64,000 bases of DNA from Halomonas sp. UBA3074 (GCF_002366715.1 NZ_DFBS01000005.1:30289-94288); one strand, 5' to 3'; counted from the first letter of the stretch, positions 39,296-48,279 are shown. Numbers and translations are program-made. The notes: generated from the sequence alone by a model not told the origin.

Positions 39296-40715
39296 TTTAA
39301 CTGCCTTGGAACACGCCCGGGTACTGGTCATTGGTGATGTAATGTTGGACCGCTATTGGCACGGCGGCACGTCGCGTATCTCGCCAGAAGCTCCCGTACC
39401 CGTGGTGCGCGTAGAAGACGTAGAAGATCGGCCGGGTGGCGCAGCTAACGTGGCACTGAACATCACTTCGCTAGGCGGCCATGCCGTATTGGCAGGCGTG
39501 GTTGGCAACGATGAAAATGCACAGCTGCTCGAAGCGAGTTTATCTGCTTCTGATGTAAGTACTCACTTTCAACGAAGCGCCCAAATACCGACCATCACCA
39601 AGCTTCGCGTGATGAGTCGCAACCAGCAATTGCTGCGCCTGGATTTCGAGCAGCGCCTAGACAGTGTCGATACCCGTGAGCTACTGGCCGAGGTAGAAAA
39701 GGCGCTGCCCTACTGCGATGTGGTGATTCTTTCCGATTACGGTAAAGGCACACTGAACCAGGTAGAAAGCCTAATTGCCAAGGCACGTGCCCATGGCAAG
39801 CGGGTGCTGATCGACCCGAAAGGGCAAGACTTCAGCAAGTACCGCGGAGCGAGTTTAATCACTCCCAATCTAACGGAGTTTGAAGCCGTGGTCGGCGCGT
39901 GTGCCACCGATGCGGAGCTTGCTACGAGAGGCGAGGCGCTGCGTGCCGAGCTTGAGCTGGAAGCGCTGCTGGTGACTCGCAGCGAAAAGGGCATGACCCT
40001 GATTCGTGAAGGGCATACGCCGTTACACCTACCTACCCGCGCTCAAGAAGTCTTCGATGTGACGGGGGCAGGGGATACGGTGATTGGCTTGATGGGGCTA
40101 GCGTTAGCGGCGGGGCATGCTTTCCCTGAAGCGATGATGCTAGCCAATCTGGGGGCCGGACTGGTGGTGGCCAAGCCGGGCACGGCCACACTGTCGATTG
40201 CCGAACTCTATACCGCGCTACACGGCGATAAGCTGGCCGAGTTCGGAGTGATTGAGCCTACCGTGCTGGTGGAGGCCGTGCGCGCCGCCCAGTTGCGCGG
40301 TGAGCAGGTGGTGATGACCAACGGCTGCTTCGATATTCTGCACGCGGGCCACGTCGCTTATTTGGAGCAAGCCAAACGGTTGGGTGATCGATTGATTGTC
40401 GCAGTAAACGATGATGCCTCCATTGGCCGCCTGAAAGGGCCTAAACGGCCAATCAATCCCTTGAACCGTCGCATGCAGGTACTGGCAGGGCTCGGCGCCG
40501 TCGACTGGGTGGTGCCGTTCAGCGACGACACCCCTCAGGCACTGATCGAAGCGGTATTGCCGGATATTTTGGTCAAAGGCGGTGATTACCGGCCAGAAGA
40601 TATCGCGGGCGGCGCGGCGGTGGTAGCCAACGGTGGCGAGGTCAGAGTACTCGGCTTTGAAGACGGTGTTTCGACCTCGGCGATGATTAGCTCCATTTTA
40701 GACCGCGAGCGCTAA
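39285..40715 (+). CDS. hldE: Bifunctional heptose-7-phosphate kinase / heptose-1-phosphate adenylyltransferase
   Basis: This 476-residue fusion enzyme performs two steps of ADP-heptose synthesis. The N-terminal PfkB-type kinase (1-320) has VIGDVMLDRYWHG, RPGGAANVALN and the ATP-site VTGAGDTV. The C-terminal nucleotidyltransferase (about 345-476) has MTNGCFDILHAGHVAYLEQA and GPKRPINPLNRRM. The start is the ATG at 39285, inside the end of opsX and preceded by GGGAG. With gmhB and hldD this gives three of the four dedicated heptose enzymes; gmhA is not in the window. Confidence 0.96.
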   Translation: MKIDLTALEHARVLVIGDVMLDRYWHGGTSRISPEAPVPVVRVEDVEDRPGGAANVALNITSLGGHAVLAGVVGNDENAQLLEASLSASDVSTHFQRSAQIPTITKLRVMSRNQQLLRLDFEQRLDSVDTRELLAEVEKALPYCDVVILSDYGKGTLNQVESLIAKARAHGKRVLIDPKGQDFSKYRGASLITPNLTEFEAVVGACATDAELATRGEALRAELELEALLVTRSEKGMTLIREGHTPLHLPTRAQEVFDVTGAGDTVIGLMGLALAAGHAFPEAMMLANLGAGLVVAKPGTATLSIAELYTALHGDKLAEFGVIEPTVLVEAVRAAQLRGEQVVMTNGCFDILHAGHVAYLEQAKRLGDRLIVAVNDDASIGRLKGPKRPINPLNRRMQVLAGLGAVDWVVPFSDDTPQALIEAVLPDILVKGGDYRPEDIAGGAAVVANGGEVRVLGFEDGVSTSAMISSILDRER

Positions 40716-42007
40716 TGGCTTCACCCTCTTGGCCCCGGCTTGTCTACTCAGCGGTACTGTATGGCTTGGCACCATTGATCGCTTGGCGTATCTGGCGTGA
40801 GCAAGTGCCCACTTACTCACGCCTTCAGCGGCTGGGGTTGCACCTTGGGTCGCTGGCTCCCGCGCCACGCATTTGGCTACATTGTGCCTCAGTGGGGGAA
40901 GTACGCGCCGCTCGACCGCTGATCGAGGGGCTATTAGCGCGTTACCCAGCGCATAGTCTACTGATCACCACTATGACCGCCACCGGCGCCCAACAGGCCC
41001 AAGCGCTGATGAGTGAGCAAACCGCGGCAGATCAGGTGCGCCTCGCCCATCGTTTCCTACCGCTGGACTTCCCTGGCACCGCGAAGCGCTTTGTACGCCA
41101 TGTTCAGCCCAAACTCGCCATCCTGTTTGAAACCGAGCTGTGGCCCAACCTGATTCACGCCTGTCGCCAGCAGGGAGTGCCTGTGGCGATAGTGAATGGT
41201 CGCTTATCGCCTCGTGCTTTCACACGCTACCAACGCCTGCGACCGTTGATGGCCAGCATGCTTGCCGATATTAGCTGGCTCGCCGCCAAATCCCCGGCAG
41301 ATGCCGAACGCTTTAATGCCCTGGGTTGTAACACTGAAATCACTCGCATTGTTGGCTCGCTGAAGTTTGAGTTGGTCAGCCAAGACAGTAGTACTAAAGA
41401 GGGTGAGCGCTTACACCAAAAGTGGGGTGGGCGGCCGGTCTGGGTGGCGGGCTCGACGCGTGACGGCGAAGAAGCACTGCTGCTGGAGGCCCACCGCCAA
41501 GTGCTTGCGCGCTACCCCGACGCGCTGTTGGTGCTGGTACCGCGTCATCCCCGGCGCTTTGATGAAGTCGCTAAACGTTGTGAAACGCAAGGATGGGTAT
41601 TAAGCCGCCGCAGCCAACATCAGCCCGTCACAGCGCAAACCCAAGTCTACCTGGGAGATACGCTCGGTGAGCTGGCGATGCTGTACGCCGTAGGCAGTGT
41701 GGCCTTTGTAGGAGGAAGCCTGGTGCCGCTGGGCGGGCATAATGTGCTTGAACCAGCGGCGTTAGGCAGGCCCGTGCTTAGCGGCCCCTCGATTGAGAAC
41801 TTTGCCGACGTGGCGGAGCCACTTGAGCGCGCCGGTATCTTAACCCTGGTCGATAGCCCAGGCGCCCTGGCAGATGCCTTGATGGGCTACTTTGCCAACC
41901 CTAAGCACGCCCATCAGGCGGGGAGGGCTGGCCATGCGGTGATTGAGACACAAAAAGGCGCACTTGATCGCACCCTGTCAGGCTTGGCGTCGTTACTGAC
42001 GCCTTAG
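40715..42007 (+). CDS. waaA: Kdo transferase WaaA
   Basis: This 430-residue GT30 enzyme transfers Kdo from CMP-Kdo to lipid IVA. It has an N-terminal membrane anchor (about 8-25), then the family motifs LHCASVGEVRAARPL, TTMTATGAQQA, FETELWPNLI and the C-terminal FVGGSLVPLGGHNVLEPAALG. The ATG overlaps the hldE stop by one base. The adjacent kdkA and opsX suggest that this WaaA is monofunctional, adding one Kdo, but that cannot be decided from motifs alone. It is convergent with rpiA. Confidence 0.95.
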   Translation: MASPSWPRLVYSAVLYGLAPLIAWRIWREQVPTYSRLQRLGLHLGSLAPAPRIWLHCASVGEVRAARPLIEGLLARYPAHSLLITTMTATGAQQAQALMSEQTAADQVRLAHRFLPLDFPGTAKRFVRHVQPKLAILFETELWPNLIHACRQQGVPVAIVNGRLSPRAFTRYQRLRPLMASMLADISWLAAKSPADAERFNALGCNTEITRIVGSLKFELVSQDSSTKEGERLHQKWGGRPVWVAGSTRDGEEALLLEAHRQVLARYPDALLVLVPRHPRRFDEVAKRCETQGWVLSRRSQHQPVTAQTQVYLGDTLGELAMLYAVGSVAFVGGSLVPLGGHNVLEPAALGRPVLSGPSIENFADVAEPLERAGILTLVDSPGALADALMGYFANPKHAHQAGRAGHAVIETQKGALDRTLSGLASLLTP

Positions 42008-42042
42008 CTAGCGCGTAAGCCAGTGCCTGTATCGACGAATAT

Positions 42043-42717
42043 TTATTTAAGCGCTATGCGCTCCACGCCATCTTCTTTGCCCAGTAACAGCACATCAGCA
42101 CCGCGGGCAGCAAACAGGCCATTGGTGACCACGCCAACGATAGCGTTGATGCGCGCTTCCATGGCCACCGGGTCGGCGATCATAAAATCAAAACAGTCGA
42201 TTATCTGGTTGCCATTGTCAGTGACCACTCCCTGGCGATAAACCGGTTCAGCCCCGAGGGCGACTAGCTCGCGGGCGACGTAAGAGCGGGCCATGGGGAC
42301 CACTTCAACGGGCAGAGGGAAGTGACCTAACTGGGACACATACTTAGAGCCATCGGCGATGCAGATAAAACGCTCGGCACAGGCTGCCACGATTTTTTCA
42401 CGGGTAAGCGCTGCCCCACCGCCTTTGATCATATGTAAGTTGGCATTTACTTCGTCTGCACCATCGATATAAAAAGGCACGGTACCGACACTGTTGAGCT
42501 CAAACACTTCGATGCCCAGGGCTTCAAGGCGCTTGGCGCTTGCTTCTGAACTGGCCACGGCGCCTTTAAATAAATGACGTAACGGCCCCAGGCGATCGAT
42601 AAACAGGTTGGCCGTTGAGCCAGTACCAATGCCTAAGATGGTATCCTTTTCCAGCGTTGATTTGATTTCTGCAATGGCTGCATCCGCCACGGCGGCTTTC
42701 AGTTCATCCTGGTTCAT
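42043..42717 (-). CDS. rpiA: Ribose-5-phosphate isomerase A
   Basis: This 224-residue cytoplasmic enzyme interconverts ribose-5-phosphate and ribulose-5-phosphate in the pentose phosphate pathway. Motifs are GIGTGSTANLFID (29-41, phosphate binding), YIDGADEVN with the catalytic acid, MIKGGGAALTREKI with the lysine, and ADGSKYV. The length is typical. It is divergent from ilvA, an arrangement also seen in Pseudomonas. No regulatory motif stands out in the 141-base gap. Confidence 0.96.
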   Translation of the reverse strand: MNQDELKAAVADAAIAEIKSTLEKDTILGIGTGSTANLFIDRLGPLRHLFKGAVASSEASAKRLEALGIEVFELNSVGTVPFYIDGADEVNANLHMIKGGGAALTREKIVAACAERFICIADGSKYVSQLGHFPLPVEVVPMARSYVARELVALGAEPVYRQGVVTDNGNQIIDCFDFMIADPVAMEARINAIVGVVTNGLFAARGADVLLLGKEDGVERIALK

Positions 42718-42858
42718 AAAGTGTCAGCCTAGTGAGTCAGTCTAGTGTGAGTCATTGATGAGTTAGTGGCGCTAGTATAACGACCTAGACGCCACTAGGC
42801 GTAATCTGCTACCAATAAAAGCTTTTGTCCGTTCACGTTCTTCCCTTGGGATACCCGC

Positions 42859-44373
42859 ATGCTCGAAGCAACCGTCAAAAAGATCCTCCAAGCCCGCGTT
42901 TATGAAGCCGCTTGTGAGACTCCGATTTCCCCTGCCCCCTTTTTGTCGCGTCGTTTCAACAACCAGATTTTGATCAAGCGCGAAGATTTGCAGCCGGTGT
43001 TTTCGTTCAAAATCCGCGGCGCCTATAACAAAATGGCACAGCTTACCCAGGCCCAAAAAGATAAAGGCGTGATTGCTGCCTCCGCGGGTAATCATGCCCA
43101 AGGGTTGGCCATGGCCGCCAAGCTGATGGGCGTCAAAGCGGTCATAGTGATGCCGCGGATTACCCCGGATATTAAAGTGCAGGCGGTACGCGCTCGGGGC
43201 GCTAAGGTCATCCTAAAAGGGGATGCCTTTGCGGCGGCGGCCGAGCATGCGCAAGAGCTCATCCAAGAGCATGGCTATACTTATATTCCGCCCTTTGACG
43301 ACATTGACGTGGTGGCTGGTCAAGGCACCATCGGTGTGGAAATCCTGCGCCAGCACGCAGGGCGGCTAGATGCCATTTTTGTGCCGGTGGGCGGCGGCGG
43401 TTTGATTGCAGGCGTGGCGGCTTACGTTAAGTACCTGCGCCCGGATATCAAGGTGATCGGCGTAGAAGCGGAAGACAGCGCTTGCCTAAAAGCGGCGCTC
43501 GAAGCCGGTGAGCGGGTTGTGCTCGACCAAGTAGGCGTGTTTGCCGAAGGGGTCGCGGTCGCGCAGATTGGCGAAGTGCCGTTTTCACTGATTCAAGGCC
43601 TCATCGATGAAGTGATTACCGTCAATACCGATGAAATGTGCGCAGCGGTCAAAGATATTTTCGAGGATACCCGTGCGGTGGCGGAAACCTCCGGTGCCCT
43701 CTCCTTGGCGGGGCTAAAAAAATATATCCAGCAGACCGGTGCCGAAGGCGAGACGCTGCTATGCATCAACTCGGGAGCCAATACCAACTTTGACCGTCTG
43801 CAGCACATCGCCGAGCGTACAGAACTGGGCGAGCAGCGTGAGGCCATTTTGGCAGTCACGATCGCCGAGAAGCCCGGCAGCTTTAAAAAGTTTTGCCGTA
43901 CCTTGGGCAAGCGTATGGTGACGGAGTTTAGCTACCGCTACGCCGATAGCAGCGAAGCGCATATCTATGTCGGTGTTCAGGTCAAACCCGGTGGCGAAGA
44001 CCGCCAAGCCGTGATCGATAAGCTGCGTGAAGGTGGCTATCAGGTGGAAGACCTTACCGATAATGAATTGGCGAAGCTGCATATTCGCCACTTGAGTGGT
44101 GGACGCCCCAGTGAGCGCTTCGAAGAAGAGGTGTATCGCTTTGAGTTTCCCGAACGGCCTGGTGCGCTAATGAACTTTTTGACGCAATTGCCCCACGACT
44201 GGAACATCTCGCTGTTCCACTATCGCAACCATGGCGCGGCCTATGGGCGAGTGCTGGTGGGCATGCAAGTGCCGAATGGTGATCGCACCCATGTCGCTGA
44301 GTATTTGGACGCTATTGGCTACCGGTACTGGCGTGAAAGCGATAATCCAGCCTATCGATTATTTATGGCCTAA
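42859..44373 (+). CDS. ilvA: Threonine ammonia-lyase, biosynthetic
   Basis: This 504-residue PLP enzyme deaminates threonine to 2-oxobutyrate, the first committed step to isoleucine. The N-terminal catalytic domain has the PLP lysine in VFSFKIRGAYNKM, the SAGNHAQG loop and the glycine-rich VGGGGLIAGVAAY. The C-terminal third carries two ACT-like regulatory domains (about 335-500), the target of isoleucine feedback. It therefore belongs to the anabolic class. I see no leader-peptide attenuator of the ilv type upstream. Confidence 0.96.
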   Translation: MLEATVKKILQARVYEAACETPISPAPFLSRRFNNQILIKREDLQPVFSFKIRGAYNKMAQLTQAQKDKGVIAASAGNHAQGLAMAAKLMGVKAVIVMPRITPDIKVQAVRARGAKVILKGDAFAAAAEHAQELIQEHGYTYIPPFDDIDVVAGQGTIGVEILRQHAGRLDAIFVPVGGGGLIAGVAAYVKYLRPDIKVIGVEAEDSACLKAALEAGERVVLDQVGVFAEGVAVAQIGEVPFSLIQGLIDEVITVNTDEMCAAVKDIFEDTRAVAETSGALSLAGLKKYIQQTGAEGETLLCINSGANTNFDRLQHIAERTELGEQREAILAVTIAEKPGSFKKFCRTLGKRMVTEFSYRYADSSEAHIYVGVQVKPGGEDRQAVIDKLREGGYQVEDLTDNELAKLHIRHLSGGRPSERFEEEVYRFEFPERPGALMNFLTQLPHDWNISLFHYRNHGAAYGRVLVGMQVPNGDRTHVAEYLDAIGYRYWRESDNPAYRLFMA

Positions 44374-44617
44374 TTGGCTATTTAAGCAATTTTGGTCGGT
44401 AAGTGGTTGCTTACCCTGAACGTCAAAGCAGCTCGTAACATAACGTTACTAAATCCTTTTAAAAGAGGGTAAAAAAAATGCTTGGGGCAGTTGTCAGCCG
44501 TGCCCCTATAGCCCTATAGTCGTGAGCGAAATTAATCAAATTTGCCATCCTGTTGGCGACAGCAAAACATGGCAGATTTAACCCATTCGGTAACGGCAAA
44601 GGTGTTGGAGAAGCGGC
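44374..44617 (+). other. Structured intergenic leader after ilvA
   Basis: This gap has two notable pieces. A tiny frame (44478-44519, 13 codons plus stop) follows GAGG and carries an inverted repeat GGGGCA/TGCCCC, then an 8-bp tandem duplication CCCTATAG. Next, AAATTTGCCAT (44538-44548) pairs with ATGGCAGATTT (44569-44579) around an inner CTGT/ACAG hairpin, giving a nested stem-loop. Both precede the small gene at 44618. I see no recognised riboswitch. It may be a leader or a small RNA. Confidence 0.4.
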
Positions 44618-44716
44618 ATGCGGCGTAAGAAGCCTGATATGGTAATGGCGTTGATGGTGGTGTTTGCATTAGGGGTGCTTGCCACCGGTTATGCGCAGGC
44701 GTTGTCAGGAAGTTAA
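44618..44716 (+). CDS. Small single-span membrane protein, 32 residues
   Basis: This short frame starts with ATG, has GGAG seven bases upstream and encodes 32 residues. A basic, polar N-terminus (M-R-R-K-K-P-D) is followed by one hydrophobic helix of about 18 residues (positions 8-26) and a short A-L-S-G-S tail, suggesting an N-in membrane peptide. A strong terminator lies 80 bases downstream. The coding evidence is composition, ribosome site and the following terminator. The function is unknown. Confidence 0.6.
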   Translation: MRRKKPDMVMALMVVFALGVLATGYAQALSGS

Positions 44717-44796
44717 TCCCCCGGCAACGGCGGCAGCAACGCTACTCACTCGGGTGATCAATAATTAAAAAGACAGTTAAACCGATAAATAATGAG

Positions 44797-44831
44797 AAGG
44801 GCTGATCCTTACTGGGGTCAGCCCTTTTTTG
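44797..44831 (+). terminator. Rho-independent terminator before fau
   Basis: A 9-bp stem (44797-44805 and 44818-44826), extendable by pairs inside the loop, runs into six or more T residues. It ends the small-peptide transcript and faces the convergent fau gene. Confidence 0.88.
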
Positions 44832-44839
44832 TGGGTGAC

Positions 44840-45454
44840 TTATTGGCGGCGTACACAGCCCTGATCACTGACCACTGCTTGCAAGGGCACATCCCATGGC
44901 TCCACCGGCAGAGAGGCCACCCGCTGGCAGGCATGGGCGACGCCGATCAGGGTAGGTGACGGCCCGGGGCGATGCATGAACGCCAGGCTGCGATCGTAAA
45001 AACCGCCTCCCATGCCCATCCGGTTAGCATTACCATCAAAGCCAACCAATGGCACAATCAGCGTGTCCAGCGCCCAGGCTGGTAAGCGGTTGTGCCGCTG
45101 AGCGCTAAAGCGTAACTCAGGCTCCCAAATCCCAAAGCGGTTTTTGACCATTGGGGTAGTGGGCCGGTAGGCGACAAACCAAAGTACATTGGTGCTAAAA
45201 GGGCGTAAAACGGGTAAATAAATTTCGACATGCCGTTTGCGTAGCCAGGGGAGCAGCGGTGTCGGGTCAATTTCACCATTGACGGGCAGGTACAGGCTGA
45301 CGCGCCGTGCCCGGCGTAGTTCAGGCAGCGCTTTTAGATGCTGGCACAAGCGTTGAGACGCAAGACGCTGATCATGCGGAGAAAGGGATTGGCGTTGACG
45401 ACGTAAAAAGCGGCGGAGCGCACGCTTGTCCATGTCATTAGAGCGGCTTTCCAT
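44840..45454 (-). CDS. fau: 5-formyltetrahydrofolate cyclo-ligase
   Basis: This enzyme of up to 204 residues converts 5-formyl-THF to 5,10-methenyl-THF using ATP. Motifs are VSLYLPVNGEIDPTPLL, VLRPFSTNVLWFV, GIWEPE and the diagnostic NRMGMGGGFYDRSL. The basic N-terminus RRFLRRQRQSL binds nucleotide. The start may be the ATG at 45454 or the one at 45433, which would remove seven residues. It lies directly downstream of the 6S RNA gene, the same order as E. coli ssrS-ygfA, so it is probably co-transcribed. Confidence 0.93.
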   Translation of the reverse strand: MESRSNDMDKRALRRFLRRQRQSLSPHDQRLASQRLCQHLKALPELRRARRVSLYLPVNGEIDPTPLLPWLRKRHVEIYLPVLRPFSTNVLWFVAYRPTTPMVKNRFGIWEPELRFSAQRHNRLPAWALDTLIVPLVGFDGNANRMGMGGGFYDRSLAFMHRPGPSPTLIGVAHACQRVASLPVEPWDVPLQAVVSDQGCVRRQ

Positions 45455-45476
45455 GCGTTAATTCTCTCTTGCAGGT

Positions 45477-45656
45477 GTTCTCCAGAGTGCCGCTGTCGTT
45501 CTGGCCCTGAACCTACTGGTTCAGGTGGGTGGCCGCAGCCAGACCGTCAGGCTTTCCGACGCACGGACATGCACACGGGCCTGGCTAGCATTTGGCCCCC
45601 TGGGTATTACGCATAGGCTCGAGGGACTATAACGACTGGCGCACACCCCAGAGAAC
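45477..45656 (-). ncRNA. ssrS: 6S RNA
   Basis: This is the 180-nt regulator that mimics an open promoter and sequesters the sigma-70 RNA polymerase holoenzyme in stationary phase. The 5' end GTTCTCTGGGGTG pairs with the 3' end CACTCTGGAGAAC to form the closing stem. Internal matches to E. coli 6S include GCCAGTC, GTCCC near the 5' arm and a central GGTTCAGG/CCTGAACC-type pairing. The gene lies between zapA and fau as in other gammaproteobacteria. A -10-like TAGGAT lies about 7 bases upstream of the predicted 5' end. Confidence 0.9.
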
Positions 45657-45750
45657 CCCGCCATCCTAACAGAGCGGCCGCTAATGCCAAAGGGCTGGGT
45701 TCAACCTTCGCTAGCTTTCAGCGCGTGTTAAGAGCCGTGTCTAATAGCGC

Positions 45751-46050
45751 CTAGGGCTTGCGTGTTTTCGCCAATGCCCGTTCAAGACGGTCATTGAGCC
45801 GATTCAGGTTCTCTTCCCCAGCGCGGTGTTCGTCCATGGCTTCAAGCAACTCGTGGGTGATGTTGAGGGCCGCCATGATCGCGACACGCTCACTTCCCAA
45901 CACGCTGCTTTGGGCATTGATGCCTTGCATTGCGCGGTCTAAGTAGCGCGCGGCGCGGTCAAGTTTGGCTTCTTCGCCCGTGTCGCAGGCAATGATATAA
46001 CCACGCCCTAACAGGGTTATTTCTTTGGTCGGCCGCTTGGCGTTACTCAT
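45751..46050 (-). CDS. zapA: Cell division protein ZapA
   Basis: This 99-residue protein cross-links FtsZ filaments at the division ring. It has the small beta-alpha head with ITLLGRGYIIACDTGEE and a C-terminal coiled coil (about 50-95, with ALNITHELLEAMDEHRAGEENLNRLNDRLERAL). The ATG at 46050 has GGAG six bases upstream; the open frame continues upstream but is not conserved. It precedes 6S RNA and fau on the same strand, the canonical gene order. Confidence 0.94.
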   Translation of the reverse strand: MSNAKRPTKEITLLGRGYIIACDTGEEAKLDRAARYLDRAMQGINAQSSVLGSERVAIMAALNITHELLEAMDEHRAGEENLNRLNDRLERALAKTRKP

Positions 46051-46231
46051 CAAAGACTCCAGCACGGGCCAGCAGGGGGCCCAATGCGTTAACATCACAG
46101 CATAGGAAGATAGGTGTCACTCACTATAAGAGAGGCGCTTGCACGCGGTCAACGCGCGGACAAGAGCATCTCATGCCATTGCCGACCGCTTATCGCCCCC
46201 ACACCCAGTGAATACGAGGTTATTAAATACG

Positions 46232-46810
46232 ATGTCATTGATTGATGAGCGCCAAGACTTTTCTGACATAGCGGATGTTTTTCTACTGCACGGCAGCATG
46301 CAGTCGCCCGCTTTTTTGGATGGCCGCCTGTGTGCGCTGCTAGCGCTGCGTGATGTCAGTGCTGAGGCTTGGTTAGACGAAGTCTGCCAAAGCCTGGGCG
46401 TTGAACAGCCCCGCGACCAGCCCAGCGCCGAGCGTTTATTGGGCTGGCGTCGGCAAACCCTTGAGGCGCTCAGCGCCAGCGACCTCGATTACATGCCGCT
46501 GCTACCTGATGAGCTGTTCTCGCTGGGCGAACAAGCGCAGGGGCTTAAGGAGTGGACGCTAGGCTTTGTCGAAGTGGTCGATGAGGTCGCTGACAGTGAG
46601 CTGCGCGAGCGTTGGTCGCAGGCATTGCGCGAGGCACTCAGTGACCTGGAAGGGCTAAGCCGAATCGATACCGATATCGACGATAGCCCTGAGAATGAAA
46701 ACGATCTGTTTGCGCTGACTGAACATGCCCGCATGGCTGCCATGCTGCTGTATACCGAGCAGCACCCCGGCATGCCGCAAGTAGAGCAAACTGACGCCCC
46801 CGTTCATTAA
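46232..46810 (+). CDS. UPF0149 family protein (YgfB-like)
   Basis: This 192-residue protein belongs to UPF0149, the YgfB/YecA-type family. Features are an early LHGSMQSPAFLDGRLCALLAL, central FSLGEQAQGLKEWTLGFVE and acidic helices; it lacks the C-terminal SEC-A-like zinc motif of YecA. The length equals E. coli YgfB. In Pseudomonas YgfB is linked to regulation of beta-lactamase inducers, but no such link is visible here. It is first in the run UPF0149-pepP-ubiH-ubiI, conserved across gammaproteobacteria. The ATG at 46232 is chosen because homology begins there. Confidence 0.88.
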   Translation: MSLIDERQDFSDIADVFLLHGSMQSPAFLDGRLCALLALRDVSAEAWLDEVCQSLGVEQPRDQPSAERLLGWRRQTLEALSASDLDYMPLLPDELFSLGEQAQGLKEWTLGFVEVVDEVADSELRERWSQALREALSDLEGLSRIDTDIDDSPENENDLFALTEHARMAAMLLYTEQHPGMPQVEQTDAPVH

Positions 46811-46830
46811 TCACTTAGCCAGGAGCCTTT

Positions 46831-48183
46831 ATGTTGTCAGAGACCGTGCTGCCCGACATGTTACCTCGTCCCCCTGCCATTAGCCTGGCGGAGTATCGCC
46901 AGCGACGTGATACCTTGATGGCGCAGCTACCGGACAACGCGGCGGTAGTGCTTCCCGGCGCTAGTCTTGTGACGCGCACCCGGGACAGCGAGTTTGCCTT
47001 TCGTCAGAACAGTGACTTTTACTACCTAACCGGTCTACGTGAACCGAATGCGCTACTGGTGCTACTCCCAGGGCGGGTTGAAGGTGAGAGCGTGGTGTTC
47101 TGCCAAGACCGTGACCCCACCATGGAGGCGTGGACAGGACGACGCCTGGGCGCCGCAGGTGTGGTAGCTGAGCATGGGGTCGATCAGGCCTTCGAGAATG
47201 CGGAGCGCGACGAGCAACTGGGCACCCTGTTGGCGGGGCGTGAATTGCTCTATTTGCCGTTGGACAGTGACGAGGCGGTCGCCATGGCTGAAGAGGCCTT
47301 GCACACTGCTCAGGCCGGGCTTAAGCGCGGGCGGCCAGCGTTGAAGGGCTGGCTGGACATCAGTCTGCTGATCCACGCCATGCGGTTGATCAAGAGTGAT
47401 GCCGAAATTGCCCTGATCAAACACGCAGCGCTGATCTCTGCCCATGCTCACCGACGCGCGATGCGGGTGTCGCGCCCAGGCCTGAACGAATTTCAGCTCC
47501 AGGCCGAGTTGGAGCATGAGTTTATTTGGCAAGGCGCCAGTGGCCCGGCTTACAGCACGATTGTCGGCAGCGGTGCCAACGCCTGTGTCCTGCACTATAT
47601 TGAAAACAGCGCACCGCTGCGTGATGACGGTCTGGTATTGATTGATGCGGGCGCCGAATTTGAGCTGTATGCCGGCGATATCACCCGCACGTTTCCGGTC
47701 ACAGGACAGTTCAGCGATGCGCAGCGGGCGCTGTATCAGGTGGTGCTCGACGCCCAGGTGCGCGCCGTTAGCGCTGTCCAGCCGGGTGTCACACTGGCGG
47801 ATATCCATCAGGGCGTGGTGCACGACTTAACCGCCGGACTGATTGAGCTTGGCCTGCTGGAAGGTGACGTTCAGGCGCGCATCGACGATGAGAGCTATCG
47901 ACGCTTCTATTTGCACTCGACGTCTCACTGGCTAGGGCTGGATGTACACGATGTCGGCACTTATCGGCTGGATGAACAAACACCGCGGCCGCTTACCCCT
48001 GGCATGGTGCTCACTGTCGAGCCCGGCCTCTACATTCCCAGCGATGCTGACATCCCTGACGCCTATCGTGGTATCGGCATTCGGATTGAAGACAATGTGG
48101 TCGTGACCGTCGATGGCCATGACGTGTTGACTGAGGATGTGCCTAAACTGGTAGCTGAAATTGAAGCACTGATGGCTAAATAG
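46831..48183 (+). CDS. pepP: Xaa-Pro aminopeptidase
   Basis: This 450-residue cytoplasmic metallopeptidase of family M24 removes N-terminal residues that precede proline. The N-terminal domain has FRQNSDFYYLTGL. The C-terminal pita-bread domain has metal ligands in VLIDAGAEFELYAGDITRTFPV, HSTSHWLGLDVHDVG, TVEPGLYIP and GIRIEDNVVVT. AGGAG precedes the ATG. It is 20 bases after the UPF0149 gene and belongs to the same operon as the two ubiquinone hydroxylases. Confidence 0.96.
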   Translation: MLSETVLPDMLPRPPAISLAEYRQRRDTLMAQLPDNAAVVLPGASLVTRTRDSEFAFRQNSDFYYLTGLREPNALLVLLPGRVEGESVVFCQDRDPTMEAWTGRRLGAAGVVAEHGVDQAFENAERDEQLGTLLAGRELLYLPLDSDEAVAMAEEALHTAQAGLKRGRPALKGWLDISLLIHAMRLIKSDAEIALIKHAALISAHAHRRAMRVSRPGLNEFQLQAELEHEFIWQGASGPAYSTIVGSGANACVLHYIENSAPLRDDGLVLIDAGAEFELYAGDITRTFPVTGQFSDAQRALYQVVLDAQVRAVSAVQPGVTLADIHQGVVHDLTAGLIELGLLEGDVQARIDDESYRRFYLHSTSHWLGLDVHDVGTYRLDEQTPRPLTPGMVLTVEPGLYIPSDADIPDAYRGIGIRIEDNVVVTVDGHDVLTEDVPKLVAEIEALMAK

Positions 48184-48279
48184 TCATGCGTATTTAAAGC
48201 CTTGAATTTGTTTTATGTAAATTACGTTACGAATTATTAATTGCCTCCAAGGCGCGGCGGTATGGCGAGGGAGAAGCCG

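Noticed and set aside
47062..47823. 253-residue frame antisense to pepP
   Set aside because: It is a shadow of pepP on the other strand, with no ribosome site and low-complexity composition; pepP is unambiguous.
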